Shown piece by piece: positions 25,347 to 34,088 of a stretch of 64,000 bases of DNA (the stretch's first letter is position 1; each line of letters opens with the position of its first letter). The notes beneath the pieces were generated by a model. That model was not told the origin of the DNA. It saw only the letters and a list, made by a program, of their open reading frames with translations, and made no database searches. The position numbers and the translations under genes were made by a program. The stretch comes from CADCUY01 sp964242735 (GTDB lineage: Bacteria > Actinomycetota > Actinomycetes > Actinomycetales > Quadrisphaeraceae), in contig CAXTAK010000017.1 in assembly GCA_964242735.1 (NCBI GenBank), positions 17,862-81,861 on the forward strand, read 5' to 3'.

Positions 25347-25395
25347 GGCCGACGAGTGGCCGCTGGACTCCGCAGCCCCTGGCTCCCAGCGGCTC

Positions 25396-25839
25396 TCAGA
25401 CCCCCACGGCGCGGTGGACGTCGAAGGCCAGCAGGAGCTGACCGTCGAGCTTGTACGCACCGCGGATCAGCTCCCGCACCGCCCCGTCGAGGGTGTCCGG
25501 CGGCAGCTCGAAGTCGTCGTCGGCGACGTCGACGACGTCACCGATGGTGTCGACGAGGAGGCTGACCACCTCGCCGTCGAGGCGCACCACGATGAGGATC
25601 GCCGTCGCGTCGTCCGGCCTGGGCGCCAGGCCCAGCTTCTCGCGCAGCTCGATGGCGGTGACCACCTGGCCGCGCAGGTTCAGCAGGCCCGCGACGGCCC
25701 GGGGGGCCTGCGGCACCCGCGTCAGCGACTGCGCGCGCAGCACCTCCTGCACGTGCTCCACCCCCAGGCCGTACAGGTGGCCGTCGAGCCAGAACGTGGC
25801 GAGCTGCTGGGTGCGGCGGGCCGTGGCGGTGGTGCTCAT
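25396..25839 (-). CDS. cheW: chemotaxis coupling protein CheW
   Basis: Scaffold linking chemoreceptors to the CheA kinase at the membrane. The 147 residues form one CheW domain: LATFWLDGHLYGLGVEHVQEVL near residue 13, the receptor-binding segment GLLNLRGQVVTAIELREKLG near 51 with the conserved RG, and LLVDTIGDVVDV near 95. ATG 25839 overlaps the cheA stop (ATGA), so translation is coupled. Last gene of the cheA-cheW operon. Confidence 0.93.
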   Translation of the reverse strand: MSTTATARRTQQLATFWLDGHLYGLGVEHVQEVLRAQSLTRVPQAPRAVAGLLNLRGQVVTAIELREKLGLAPRPDDATAILIVVRLDGEVVSLLVDTIGDVVDVADDDFELPPDTLDGAVRELIRGAYKLDGQLLLAFDVHRAVGV

Positions 25840-28154
25840 CGGGCGTCCTCCAGGACTGCGGCGGCGGCCGGCCGGGGTTCGAGCGCCCCGAGGCCGCCCG
25901 GATCGCTGCCCTCCGGGGAGCGGGGGTAGAAGCCGGGGTCGGCGGCGATGATGGCGGCCCGCACGTCGAGCAGCTCGGTGACCTTCGTGTCGATGACCAT
26001 CGATCCCAGCAGCCCGTGGTCGACGGGGCTGGAGCGACGCGCAGCATCGTCGTGCGCGTCGACGATGTCGAGGACCTCCTCGACCACCAGGGCCACGCTG
26101 CGACCGTGGTCGGAGTAGACCACCACCTCCAGCTCCGGCGACCCGCTCTCCACCCCGATGCCCAGGTGCCGCCCGAGCCGGACGATCGGCAGGATCGCCC
26201 CCCGGTACTGCACGACCTCGCGGTGCCCGACCTGCTCCACCGAGGACGCCGCGATCCGCTCCAGGCGGGTGACCATCGACAGCGGGATCGCCACCTGGCG
26301 CCCACCGCCGAGCCCGCACACGAGCATCTGGTCGACCACGGCGGCGGACGCCGCGACGGCGGCGACGTCGACGCGGTCCGCGGCCTCGCCGCGCAGGGTG
26401 CGGCGGGCCAGGGCCTGGACGTCGAGGATCAGCGCCACCGTGCCGTCGCCGAGGATGGTCGCCCCCGAGTACAGGCCGATGGACTTCAGCTGGGTGCTCA
26501 CCGCCTTCACGACGATCTCCTCGGTGTTGATCACGCGGTCGACGACCAGGCCGAAGCGCCGCCCCTCCGAGCGCAGCACGGCCATGACGATGCCCCCGCC
26601 CTCCCGCTCGTGGTCCAGGCCGAGGACGTCGGAGAGCCGCACCAGGGGCAGCAGCTCCCCGCGCAGGCGGTACACCGCGGCACCGCCGACGTCCTCGACG
26701 GCGCCGGTGGACCGCTCGGCGTCCAGGGCCACGAGCTCCAGCAGCGACACCTGCGGCAGCGCGTAGCGGTCGCCGGCGAGCTCGACGGTCAGGGCCGGCA
26801 CGATCGCCAGCGTCAGGGGGATGCGCAGGCGGCACACGGTGCCCTGACCGGGGGTGGAGTCGACCTCGATGGTGCCGCCGATGGACTCGATGTTGGTCTT
26901 CACCACGTCCATCCCCACGCCCCGGCCGGAGACGTTGGTGACCGCGGCGGCGGTGGAGAAGCCCGGCGCGAAGATCAGCTGCAGGAGCTCGGGGGTGCTC
27001 ATGCGCCCCGCCTGGTCGGCGGTGATCAGCCCCTTCTCGACGGCCTTGGCGCCGATGCGCTGAGCGTCGATGCCGCCGCCGTCGTCGCAGACCTCGACGA
27101 GCACCTGCCCGCTCTCGTGGCGGGCGCGCAGGGTGAGCACGCCCTCGGCGGGCTTCCCGGCGGCCACCCGGTCCTGCGGACGCTCGATGCCGTGGTCGAC
27201 GGAGTTGCGCACCAGGTGCGTGAGCGGGTCCTTCACCGCCTCCAGCAGGGTGCGGTCGAGCTCGGTCTCGCGCCCGACCATCTCCAGGCGCACCTGCTTG
27301 CCGCACTGGGAGCCCAGGTCGCGCACGACGCGGGGGAACTTGCTCCACAGCGCGTCGATGGGCTGCATGCGCGTCTTCATCACGCCCTCCTGCAGCTCGC
27401 CGGCGATGAGGTTCAGCCGCTGGCTGGCGGCGAGGAGCTCGATGTCGGCCCCGGCGGTCTGCTGCAGGATCTGGTTGCGGGTCAGCACCAGCTCACCGAC
27501 CAGGCGCATGAGCCCGTCGAGCAGCTGGACGTCCACGCGGATCGAGGAGTCGGCGGCACCGCGCTTGGCCGTCTCCTCGCCCCCGGCCGGGGCCGGGGCC
27601 GCCGCCGGTGCCGGTGCCGGTGCCGGTGCCGGTGCCGGCGGAGCGGCCGGCTGCGGCGGGACGCCGTGCTCCCCGGCGACCGGCTCGTGGACGAGGGGCG
27701 CTCCGGGGGCCTCCCGCGCGGACACCTCCGGTGCGGGGGTCTGCGGCGCGGGCGCCGAGGGGGCCGCGCCGCCGTCCAGCACGGCCTGCAGGTGCGCGAC
27801 CGTCACGGCCACGTCGACGTCGCCCTCCACGCCGGTGGCCTCGATGCCGCCGAGCAGGGCGCGCACCGCGTCGACCATCTCGAGCAGGACGTCGGTGATG
27901 GGCTCGTCCATGACCATCGCCCCGTCGCGGAGCTTCGCGAGCAGGTTCTCCCCGACGTGCGTCACCGACTCCAGGCGGTGGAAGGCGAGGAACCCGGACG
28001 TGCCCTTGATGGTGTGGATGGTGCGGAACACGCTCGCCAGGAGTGCGCGGGCGCCGGGCTGCTGCTCGAGCGCGACGAGGTCGCGGTCCAGCTGGTCGAG
28101 GTTCTCGTAGCTCTCCACGAGGAACTCGCCGACGATCTCGTCGATCCCGTCCAT
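25836..28154 (-). CDS. cheA: chemotaxis histidine kinase CheA with two CheW-like domains
   Basis: Phosphorylates itself and then CheY/CheB in response to receptors. Order: Hpt (1-110) with the phosphorylated histidine in HTIKG (His47), a Pro/Ala linker coded by a hexamer repeat (about 165-200), dimerisation domain with LMRLVGELVLTRN, HATPase with HLVRNSVDHGIE, CDDGGGID and GRGVGMDVVKTNI, then a CheW-like regulatory domain (about 480-620). A further CheW-like domain follows (about 625-740: MLVCGLGGGRQVAIPLSMV, YRGAILPIVRLG, LVVEEVLDIVD). There is no clear CheY-binding P2 domain. At 772 residues it is longer than simple CheA. ATG 28154 is downstream of a sigma-28-type promoter. Confidence 0.94.
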   Translation of the reverse strand: MDGIDEIVGEFLVESYENLDQLDRDLVALEQQPGARALLASVFRTIHTIKGTSGFLAFHRLESVTHVGENLLAKLRDGAMVMDEPITDVLLEMVDAVRALLGGIEATGVEGDVDVAVTVAHLQAVLDGGAAPSAPAPQTPAPEVSAREAPGAPLVHEPVAGEHGVPPQPAAPPAPAPAPAPAPAAAPAPAGGEETAKRGAADSSIRVDVQLLDGLMRLVGELVLTRNQILQQTAGADIELLAASQRLNLIAGELQEGVMKTRMQPIDALWSKFPRVVRDLGSQCGKQVRLEMVGRETELDRTLLEAVKDPLTHLVRNSVDHGIERPQDRVAAGKPAEGVLTLRARHESGQVLVEVCDDGGGIDAQRIGAKAVEKGLITADQAGRMSTPELLQLIFAPGFSTAAAVTNVSGRGVGMDVVKTNIESIGGTIEVDSTPGQGTVCRLRIPLTLAIVPALTVELAGDRYALPQVSLLELVALDAERSTGAVEDVGGAAVYRLRGELLPLVRLSDVLGLDHEREGGGIVMAVLRSEGRRFGLVVDRVINTEEIVVKAVSTQLKSIGLYSGATILGDGTVALILDVQALARRTLRGEAADRVDVAAVAASAAVVDQMLVCGLGGGRQVAIPLSMVTRLERIAASSVEQVGHREVVQYRGAILPIVRLGRHLGIGVESGSPELEVVVYSDHGRSVALVVEEVLDIVDAHDDAARRSSPVDHGLLGSMVIDTKVTELLDVRAAIIAADPGFYPRSPEGSDPGGLGALEPRPAAAAVLEDAR
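27607..27636. repeat. GGTGCC hexamer repeat in cheA linker
   Basis: Five perfect 6-bp units that, on the coding strand, give Pro-Ala repeats in the flexible linker between the Hpt and dimerisation domains of CheA. Copy-number change would keep the frame. Confidence 0.85.
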
Positions 28155-28211
28155 CCCCGTCCTTCCCGGTGCGCTCGCTGGGGCCGCCTGCTCCTGCGGC
28201 TGACGCGGTGT

Positions 28212-28240
28212 GCATCGGCAGCGGGTGGTCTCAGCTGGAG
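28212..28240 (-). promoter_or_regulatory. sigma-28-type promoter for cheA-cheW
   Basis: On the minus strand CTCCAG (28240-28235), 15 bases, then GCCGATGC (28219-28212). One mismatch from the CTCAAG/GCCGAT pattern found before fliC. The predicted start is about 50 bases upstream of the cheA ATG. Back-to-back with the chemoreceptor promoter. Confidence 0.65.
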
Positions 28241-28285
28241 CGCGGAGTCCGGCACTGCGCGAGCACCGCGCGGGTGGTAGCCGGG

Positions 28286-28314
28286 CTCAAGCCGTGCGTG
28301 CCCCCGGCCGATCC
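28286..28314 (+). promoter_or_regulatory. sigma-28-type promoter for the chemoreceptor gene
   Basis: CTCAAG (28286-28291), 15 bases, GCCGATCC (28307-28314). This leaves a leader of about 60 bases with GAGGAG before ATG 28383. Confidence 0.72.
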
Positions 28315-28382
28315 AGCACTGACGCCACCAGCTGGCACCACGCCGCACACCACCGCCCCACACCACCGCTGAGGAGCACGCC

Positions 28383-29987
28383 ATGGCGAGCACGCGCCGC
28401 CCCGTCCCAGGTCAGAGCAGCCCTCCACTCTCCGGCGTGAGCCTCGCCACCAAGCTGGCCGCCCTGGCCGCCGCCGTCGTCCTCGCCTTCGGCGCCCTGG
28501 TCGCCACCACCCTCCTCGACGGCGCGGCGGTGCGCGCGGCCAGCGCGGAGCGCGAGGAGCTGCACCGGGCGGAGTCGCTGGTGCTGCAGCTGGACACCCG
28601 CGCGAGCGAGCTGAAGGTCGACGGCTTCAAGGCGATGGTGCGCGAGGTCCCGCAGGAGCAGCTGACCGAGCTCGCCGACGACATCGCCGCGCCGGAGGCG
28701 CTGCTCGCGGAGCTGCAGGGGATCCGGCTCACCGGTGACAGCGCTGCCGCGGTGCAGGCGCTGGGCGCCAGCTTCGCCCAGTACACCGCCGCCATCACCG
28801 ACGTGGTGGAGTCCGCCGTGGTCGACCAGGCCACGACGCGGGTGGCGTGGGCGGAGGTGCAGGCGGCCAACGACCTCACCGACGACGCGGTGGGCGCGGC
28901 CCAGGTCGCCCTGGCCGCCGCCGCCGCCGACGCCGCCGCCGAGCACGCGGCGCTCCTGCGCCACGGCTCGGAGATCACGGCGGTCGTCGCCGCGCTGGGC
29001 CTGCTCGTCGTGCTCCCGCTCGTCCTGCTCATCTGGCGCTCCATCTCCGGCCCGACGCGCCGTCTGACCACCGCGCTGGACGCGATGGCGGCCGGCGACC
29101 TGACCGTGGACAGCGGCATCACCTCGCAGGACGAGATCGGGCGCATGGCAGCCTCACTGGCCACTGCTCAGCACAGCCTGCGAGGCCTCGTCGCCTCCGT
29201 GTCGGCGTCGGCGGACGCGGTGGGCGCGAGCTCGGAGGAGCTGAGCGCCTCGACGTCGCAGATCTCCACGTCGGCGGAGGAGACCAGCGCGCAGTCCGGG
29301 GTGGTCGCCGGGGCAGCCGGGGAGGTCTCGCGCAACGTGGCCACCGTCGCTGCGGGCTCCGAGCAGATGGGCGCCTCGATCCGCGAGATCGCCCAGTCCG
29401 CGAACGAGGCCGTGCGCGTCGCGGCGCAGGCGGTGTCGGTGGCGGCGGCGACGAACGAGCGCATCTCCACCCTGGGCGTCTCCTCCCAGGAGATCGGCGC
29501 GGTCGTGAAGGTGATCACCTCGATCGCGCAGCAGACGAACCTGCTGGCGCTGAACGCGACGATCGAGGCGGCGCGCGCCGGCGAGGCGGGGAAGGGCTTC
29601 GCGGTGGTGGCGAACGAGGTGAAGGAGCTGGCGCAGGAGACGGCGCGGGCGACGGAGGACATCGCGACGCGGGTGACCGCGATCCAGGGGGACACGGCCG
29701 CGGCGGTCACCGCCATCGAGGAGATCAGCAGCATCATCGCCTCGATCAACGACTTCCAGCTGACCATCGCCTCGGCGGTGGAGGAGCAGACCGCGACCAC
29801 CAACGAGATGACCCGGTCGGTCAGCGAGGCCGCCGCGGGCAGCGAGCAGATCGCGGCGAACATCGACGGGGTGGCCGCCGCGGCGGGCTCGACCACCTCG
29901 GCGCTGTCCACCGCCACGGCAGCGGTCGACGAGCTCGCCGCCCTGGCCCAGTCCCTGCGCACCCAGGTCGGTGCCTTCACCCACTGA
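28383..29987 (+). CDS. methyl-accepting chemotaxis protein
   Basis: Transmembrane chemoreceptor that controls CheA. The 534 residues contain a first membrane helix (about 23-45), an extracellular helical sensor of about 150 residues without a recognisable PAS or Cache motif (a four-helix-bundle type is likely), a second membrane helix (about 200-219), a HAMP domain (220-272) and the cytoplasmic signalling coiled coil. The hairpin tip is near QQTNLLALNATIEAARAGE with GKGFAVVANEVKELA, the most conserved part of the family. No C-terminal CheR/CheB tether pentapeptide is present. ATG 28383 follows GAGGAGCACGCC. Ligand unknown. Confidence 0.95.
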   Translation: MASTRRPVPGQSSPPLSGVSLATKLAALAAAVVLAFGALVATTLLDGAAVRAASAEREELHRAESLVLQLDTRASELKVDGFKAMVREVPQEQLTELADDIAAPEALLAELQGIRLTGDSAAAVQALGASFAQYTAAITDVVESAVVDQATTRVAWAEVQAANDLTDDAVGAAQVALAAAAADAAAEHAALLRHGSEITAVVAALGLLVVLPLVLLIWRSISGPTRRLTTALDAMAAGDLTVDSGITSQDEIGRMAASLATAQHSLRGLVASVSASADAVGASSEELSASTSQISTSAEETSAQSGVVAGAAGEVSRNVATVAAGSEQMGASIREIAQSANEAVRVAAQAVSVAAATNERISTLGVSSQEIGAVVKVITSIAQQTNLLALNATIEAARAGEAGKGFAVVANEVKELAQETARATEDIATRVTAIQGDTAAAVTAIEEISSIIASINDFQLTIASAVEEQTATTNEMTRSVSEAAAGSEQIAANIDGVAAAAGSTTSALSTATAAVDELAALAQSLRTQVGAFTH

Positions 29988-30018
29988 GCACTCGCACCCA
30001 TCGTCACCCAACGTGACG

Positions 30019-30070
30019 ACCAGGGGGCTGTCATCGACCAGCTGCGACGGTCGAGTGACGGCCCCCTGGT
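30019..30070 (+). terminator. long stem-loop after the chemoreceptor gene
   Basis: Arms 30019-30039 and 30049-30070 pair over about 21 positions with one mismatch and one bulge (outer arm ACCAGGGGGC) around a 9-base loop. It lies 31 bases after the receptor stop and 48 bases before the next ATG, with no U-tract. It probably ends or attenuates the receptor mRNA. Confidence 0.75.
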
Positions 30071-30118
30071 GCGTGAGCACCGCCTCGGGCAGCCTGGGAG
30101 ACCTGCGAAGGAGGTGCC

Positions 30119-31060
30119 ATGGTCTACACGCTCGTCAGCGCTGCGACGCTCGGCTTCGACCTGGCCAGGCTGCCCGCCGGGCGCCAGGTGGCCGACGTCC
30201 TGCTCACCGGTCTGCTCGCCGACGCCCCCGCGCTCGGCCGCCTGGCCCGCCAGCACCGCACGCACTGCGTGCTCGACGACCCCGAGCTGGCCCCCCGCGC
30301 GGACGCCGGCCAGGCCCGCCGCGCGCGCGTGCTCGCCGCCGGCGGGCGCTCCTGGCTCGCCGGGCCGCCGGCGGTGCCCACGGCTCCGTCGTCCAGCGGG
30401 TCGCCCGCCTCGGCGCTGCTGCTGGCCACCCTCCAGACCAGCACACTTGGTGACGCAGAGTCGTTGGAGCGGCTCGTGGAGGGGGAGCTCGTCGAGGTCC
30501 GCGACGGCGTGGACGAGCGCACCGCCGCCCTGGCCCGCGAGGTGCTGGCCGACGCGGCGCTCGCGTCCTACGCAGCTGACGCCCTGCCGGCGGGTCTGCG
30601 CCGCCTCCTGCGCGCGGGGTACACCACCGCCACCACCACCCGCGTCGCCCGCGCCGCGCAGGAGTCAGCGACCACCGCCGTGCTGGGCCCGAACGGCGGC
30701 GACGTGCTCGCGCCGCTCGCGGGGATCGCCTCCGGCGCCCCCGAGGTCCGCGCGCGGTGGATCGCCGCCACCGACGCCACCCGCGACGACCTGGGCGCGT
30801 GGGCGCGCTCGATGCACGAGGCGTGCTGGGCCGCGCACGTCGCCGGTCGCACCCGTGCCACCGCCGTCGCGCAGCTGCTCGCCGTGCGGGCGCTGGACGA
30901 CGGGGGCTTCAGCGCTGCCGATGCCGCCGGTGGGGTGTGGAACGCCGTCGCGGGCGTGGTGCAGGCCCTGGTCCTCGCCGACCTGCTCGGCGAGGGCGCG
31001 TCGAAGGACCTGCTGGCGCCGTGGCGCGCCGTGCAGACCGTCGTGACCACCGCCCCGTGA
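30119..31060 (+). CDS. hypothetical protein in the chemotaxis locus
   Basis: I do not recognise this 313-residue protein. It has no signal peptide or membrane helix. It is Ala/Leu-rich and mostly helical, with a charged middle (ESLERLVEGELVEVRDGVDE) and a threonine-rich GYTTATTTRVARAAQ stretch near 163. ATG 30119 has an excellent ribosome site (AAGGAGGTG), and its stop is followed by a strong terminator hairpin, so it is an independent and well-translated unit. It lies between the chemoreceptor and cheB, which points to a motility-related role, but that is context only. Confidence 0.7.
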   Translation: MVYTLVSAATLGFDLARLPAGRQVADVLLTGLLADAPALGRLARQHRTHCVLDDPELAPRADAGQARRARVLAAGGRSWLAGPPAVPTAPSSSGSPASALLLATLQTSTLGDAESLERLVEGELVEVRDGVDERTAALAREVLADAALASYAADALPAGLRRLLRAGYTTATTTRVARAAQESATTAVLGPNGGDVLAPLAGIASGAPEVRARWIAATDATRDDLGAWARSMHEACWAAHVAGRTRATAVAQLLAVRALDDGGFSAADAAGGVWNAVAGVVQALVLADLLGEGASKDLLAPWRAVQTVVTTAP

Positions 31061-31072
31061 GTCGCTGACCAC

Positions 31073-31098
31073 CGGGCCCCCGTGCTCCCGGGGGCCCG
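31073..31098 (+). terminator. rho-independent-like hairpin, 10-bp perfect stem
   Basis: CGGGCCCCCG (31073-31082), six-base loop TGCTCC, CGGGGGCCCG (31089-31098). It follows the hypothetical gene stop by 12 bases and directly abuts the cheB promoter. No U-tract, as is usual in high-GC actinobacteria. Confidence 0.85.
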
Positions 31099-31127
31099 CT
31101 CAGGTTCCCCGGAGCGCCTGCCGATGA
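31099..31127 (+). promoter_or_regulatory. sigma-28-type promoter for the cheB operon
   Basis: CTCAGG (31099-31104), 15 bases, GCCGATGA (31120-31127), about 55 bases before the cheB ATG. It would drive cheB, cheR and the cheY/cheX genes. Confidence 0.68.
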
Positions 31128-31181
31128 GCAGGAGGTCGGCGACCCCGCCGACACTCCTCTCGAGCAGGGTGGCCGCTGCGC

Positions 31182-32342
31182 ATGGATCGCATCAGGGTGA
31201 TGGTGGTCGACGACTCCGTCGTCGTCCGCAAGATCGTCACCGACGTCCTCTCGCAGGACCCCGACATCGAGGTCGTGGGCACCGCGGTCAACGGCCGCGT
31301 CGCGCTCGCCAAGATCGAGCAGCTGCGCCCCGACCTCGTCACCATGGACATCGAGATGCCGGAGATGGACGGCATCGAGGCCGTCCGTCAGATCCGCAAG
31401 ACACGCCCGCGACTGCCGGTCATCATGTTCAGCACGCTCACCGAGCGGGCCGCCAGCGCCACCTTCGACGCGCTCGCCGCCGGCGCCGACGACTACGTCA
31501 CCAAGCCCGCGAACGTGGGCAGCGTGGCGCGCTCCATGGAGAGCGTGCGCGACCAGCTCGTCCCGCGCATCCGCGCCCTGACCGGTCGCCCGCCCGCTCC
31601 CCGCGGCGCGCCCGGCGCGTCGTCGCCCCCGACGCCGGCCGTGGCGGGAGCGCCCACGCCCCCCGCGGCGTCGTCGACGCCCACGGTGGTCCCGGTGCCC
31701 ATCAGCGCCCCCTCGGTGCGCACATCGCCCCGCGTGCTGGTGATCGGGTCCTCCACCGGTGGCCCCGAGGCGCTGAGCCGAGTGCTGGAGGCGCTGCCCG
31801 CGTCCCTGCCCGTGCCGGTGCTCGTCGTCCAGCACATGCCCCCCATCTTCACGGCCCAGTTCGCGAACCGGTTGGACCGCCTCTGCGCGCTGCACGTGGT
31901 GGAGGCGACCGCCGACACCGTCCTGGCGCCGGGCACCGTGCACATCGCCCCCGGTGACCACCACCTCACCGTGGTCAGCCCCCGCGGACCCGCCGGGCCG
32001 GTCCGCACCCGGCTGGGCCGCGGTGAGCCGGAGAACTTCTGCCGGCCCGCGGTCGACGTCCTCTTCCGCTCCGCCGTCGAGGCCTACGACGGCGCGGTCC
32101 TGTCGGTGGTGCTCACCGGCATGGGCCACGACGGGCGGGCCGGCTGCGGCGCGGTGCGCGCCGCCGGTGGCCGGGTGCTGGTGCAGGACCAGGCCACCTC
32201 GGTGGTGTGGGGCATGCCCGGCGCCGTCGCCACCGCCGGGTACGCCGACGAGGTGCTGGCGCTGAGCGACATCCCGCACGCCGTGCAGCGGTGGCTGCCG
32301 GCTCCGGCACGCCCTGTCGCGGCCGCGGTGTCCGCGCGATGA
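31182..32342 (+). CDS. cheB: chemotaxis methylesterase CheB
   Basis: Removes methyl groups from (or deamidates) chemoreceptors when phosphorylated. The receiver domain (1-125) has Asp10/Asp11, phospho-acceptor Asp56 in TMDIEMP and Lys108. A Pro/Ala linker (135-180) leads to the methylesterase domain with the triad Ser in IGSSTGG (189-194), His218 in QHMP and Asp317 in GMGHDG. The 386 residues are normal. ATG 31182 follows a GCAGGGTGG-like ribosome site. Its stop overlaps the cheR ATG. Confidence 0.96.
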   Translation: MDRIRVMVVDDSVVVRKIVTDVLSQDPDIEVVGTAVNGRVALAKIEQLRPDLVTMDIEMPEMDGIEAVRQIRKTRPRLPVIMFSTLTERAASATFDALAAGADDYVTKPANVGSVARSMESVRDQLVPRIRALTGRPPAPRGAPGASSPPTPAVAGAPTPPAASSTPTVVPVPISAPSVRTSPRVLVIGSSTGGPEALSRVLEALPASLPVPVLVVQHMPPIFTAQFANRLDRLCALHVVEATADTVLAPGTVHIAPGDHHLTVVSPRGPAGPVRTRLGRGEPENFCRPAVDVLFRSAVEAYDGAVLSVVLTGMGHDGRAGCGAVRAAGGRVLVQDQATSVVWGMPGAVATAGYADEVLALSDIPHAVQRWLPAPARPVAAAVSAR

Positions 32343-33163
32343 GCGCCCTGACCGCCACCGGCTTCGACTACGTCCGCCAGCTCGTGCACCGCGAGAGCGC
32401 CATCGTGCTGAACCCGGGCAAGGAGTACCTGGTGGAGTCCCGGCTCCTGCCCATCGCCCGCGCGCGGGGACTGCCCGACGTCCACGCCCTCGTCGAGGCC
32501 GTCCGCGCCCGACCCGACCGCGAGAGCGTGCGCGCCGTCGTGGAGGCGCTGACCACCAACGAGACGTCGTGGTTCCGCGACGGCGACCCCTTCGCGGGGC
32601 TCACCTCCACCGTCGTGCCCGCCCTGGTGGCGGCGCGCGGGTCCGCCGAGCCCCTGCGCGTGTGGTCGGCGGCGTGCTCCTCGGGGCAGGAGCCGTACAC
32701 GATCGCGATGCTCCTGAAGGACGCGCTGCCCGCCGGGCGCCGCGTGGAGATCGCCGCCAGCGACATCTCCCGCGAGATGGTCGAGCGCACCAGGGCCGGG
32801 CGCTTCTCCCAGCTAGAGGTCAACCGAGGCCTGCCCGCGCCGCTGCTGGTGCGCCACTTCACGCGTGCGGGCAACGAGTGGGCGGTCAGCGCCGAGCTGC
32901 GCGCGATGGTCACCGCCTTCGAGTGCAACCTGGCGACCGACCTGCCGCGGATGCGCGCCTTCGACGTCGTGTTCCTGCGCAACGTCCTCATCTACTTCGA
33001 CATCCCCACCAAGCGGGCGATCCTCGCCCGCATCAGGGCGCTGATGCGCCCCGACGGCTGGCTGTTCCTGGGGGCTGCCGAGTCCACTTTGGGCGTCGAC
33101 GACGCCTGGGAGCGCGTGGTCTTCGGCCGCAGCTCCGCCTACCGCATGACGAGAGGGGCATGA
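32339..33163 (+). CDS. cheR: chemotaxis methyltransferase CheR
   Basis: Methylates glutamates of chemoreceptors using S-adenosylmethionine. The all-helical N-domain (1-75) includes LTTNETSWFRD, and the SAM-binding domain shows VWSAACSSGQEPYTIAM, ASDISREMVERTRAGRFSQLE, VVFLRNVLIYFD and LFLGAAEST, the full CheR set. 274 residues. ATG 32339 overlaps the cheB stop (ATGA). Its partner CheB and two response regulators follow in the same operon. Confidence 0.96.
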   Translation: MSALTATGFDYVRQLVHRESAIVLNPGKEYLVESRLLPIARARGLPDVHALVEAVRARPDRESVRAVVEALTTNETSWFRDGDPFAGLTSTVVPALVAARGSAEPLRVWSAACSSGQEPYTIAMLLKDALPAGRRVEIAASDISREMVERTRAGRFSQLEVNRGLPAPLLVRHFTRAGNEWAVSAELRAMVTAFECNLATDLPRMRAFDVVFLRNVLIYFDIPTKRAILARIRALMRPDGWLFLGAAESTLGVDDAWERVVFGRSSAYRMTRGA

Positions 33164-33164
33164 G

Positions 33165-33566
33165 ATGCACGCACTGGTCATCGACGACTCACGAGCGATG
33201 CGACGCATCGTCGGGGGGATCCTCAAGGACCTCGGCTACACCACCACCGAGGCCGGGCACGGGCGCGAGGCGCTCGACCTGCTCGAGCAGGCCACGGGGC
33301 CCCACGGCGCCGGTGTGCCCGACCTGGCGTGCATCGACTGGAACATGCCGGTGATGGACGGGCTCCAGTTCGTCTCCGCCGTGCGCGGCAACCATGGCTG
33401 GCGCGCCATGACGATGATGATGGTGACGACCGAGAGCGAGCACGCGCAGATCGTGCGAGCGCTCGCCGCCGGCGCCCACGAGTACATGATCAAGCCGTTC
33501 ACGCCCGACGCCTTCGCCGACAAGCTCAGCCTGCTCGGGCTGCTCCCGGTGGAGCTGCCCGCATGA
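33165..33566 (+). CDS. cheY: CheY-type response regulator (first)
   Basis: Single receiver domain of 133 residues carrying the signal from CheA to the motor switch. Residues Asp7/Asp8, phosphorylation site Asp58 in CIDWNMPVMDG, Thr88/Thr89 and Lys110 in MIKPFTP are all present. It begins one base after the cheR stop and its own stop overlaps the start of a CheX-type phosphatase, so the pair is probably made together. No output domain. Confidence 0.93.
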   Translation: MHALVIDDSRAMRRIVGGILKDLGYTTTEAGHGREALDLLEQATGPHGAGVPDLACIDWNMPVMDGLQFVSAVRGNHGWRAMTMMMVTTESEHAQIVRALAAGAHEYMIKPFTPDAFADKLSLLGLLPVELPA

Positions 33567-34033
33567 GCGCCGACGTCAGCGCCCTCATCGGGCCCGAGGA
33601 GGTCCTCTCCATCGCCGAGGACGTGTGGTGCTCCCTCGTGGGCGACTGCGAGGCGATCCTGCGCGTCCCCGACCCGCCCGCCCACCTGCCCCTGGACGCC
33701 GTGAGCGCCTGGGTGCTGGTCGTCGGGCCGTGGAGCGGCTCGCTGGTGCTGACCTGCGCGCCGGAGACGGCCATGACGCTGACGCGCGCGGTCCTGCGCG
33801 CGGAGGAGGACGAGGAGTTCAACACCTCGGACGTCGCCGACGCCCTCGGTGAGCTCGCCAACGTCGTCGGTGGCAACGTGAAATCGCTGCTGAGCGAGCC
33901 CTCCGTGCTGGGCCTGCCGCAGATCGGCCTGGGCGTGGACGCCCCGACCGGTCACGTCGTCGTCCAGCTCGACCTGACCTGGCGCGGTCAGCCGGTCTGC
34001 CTCAGCCTGCGCAGCGCGGCCAGCGCCGCGTGA
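33563..34033 (+). CDS. cheX: CheX/CheC-type chemotaxis phosphatase
   Basis: A 156-residue protein with the CheX-like fold. The catalytic ExxN pair lies in DVADALGELANVVGGNVKSLL (near residue 95), and the preceding strands LVLTCAPETAMTLTRAVL match the family. Such proteins dephosphorylate CheY-P. ATG 33563 overlaps the cheY stop, which supports CheY as substrate. Classic CheX has one active helix, CheC two; only one is seen, hence CheX. Confidence 0.8.
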   Translation: MSADVSALIGPEEVLSIAEDVWCSLVGDCEAILRVPDPPAHLPLDAVSAWVLVVGPWSGSLVLTCAPETAMTLTRAVLRAEEDEEFNTSDVADALGELANVVGGNVKSLLSEPSVLGLPQIGLGVDAPTGHVVVQLDLTWRGQPVCLSLRSAASAA

Positions 34034-34088
34034 TGCGCCACCCGCACGCCTACCCGCCCGCCCCCTCCCACGCCATCGAGGAGCTGTC

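Noticed and set aside
27607..27636. Hexamer repeat in cheA as a CRISPR-like or phase-variation element
   Set aside because: The unit is in frame, codes for a Pro-Ala linker and has no spacers; no CRISPR array was found in the window.
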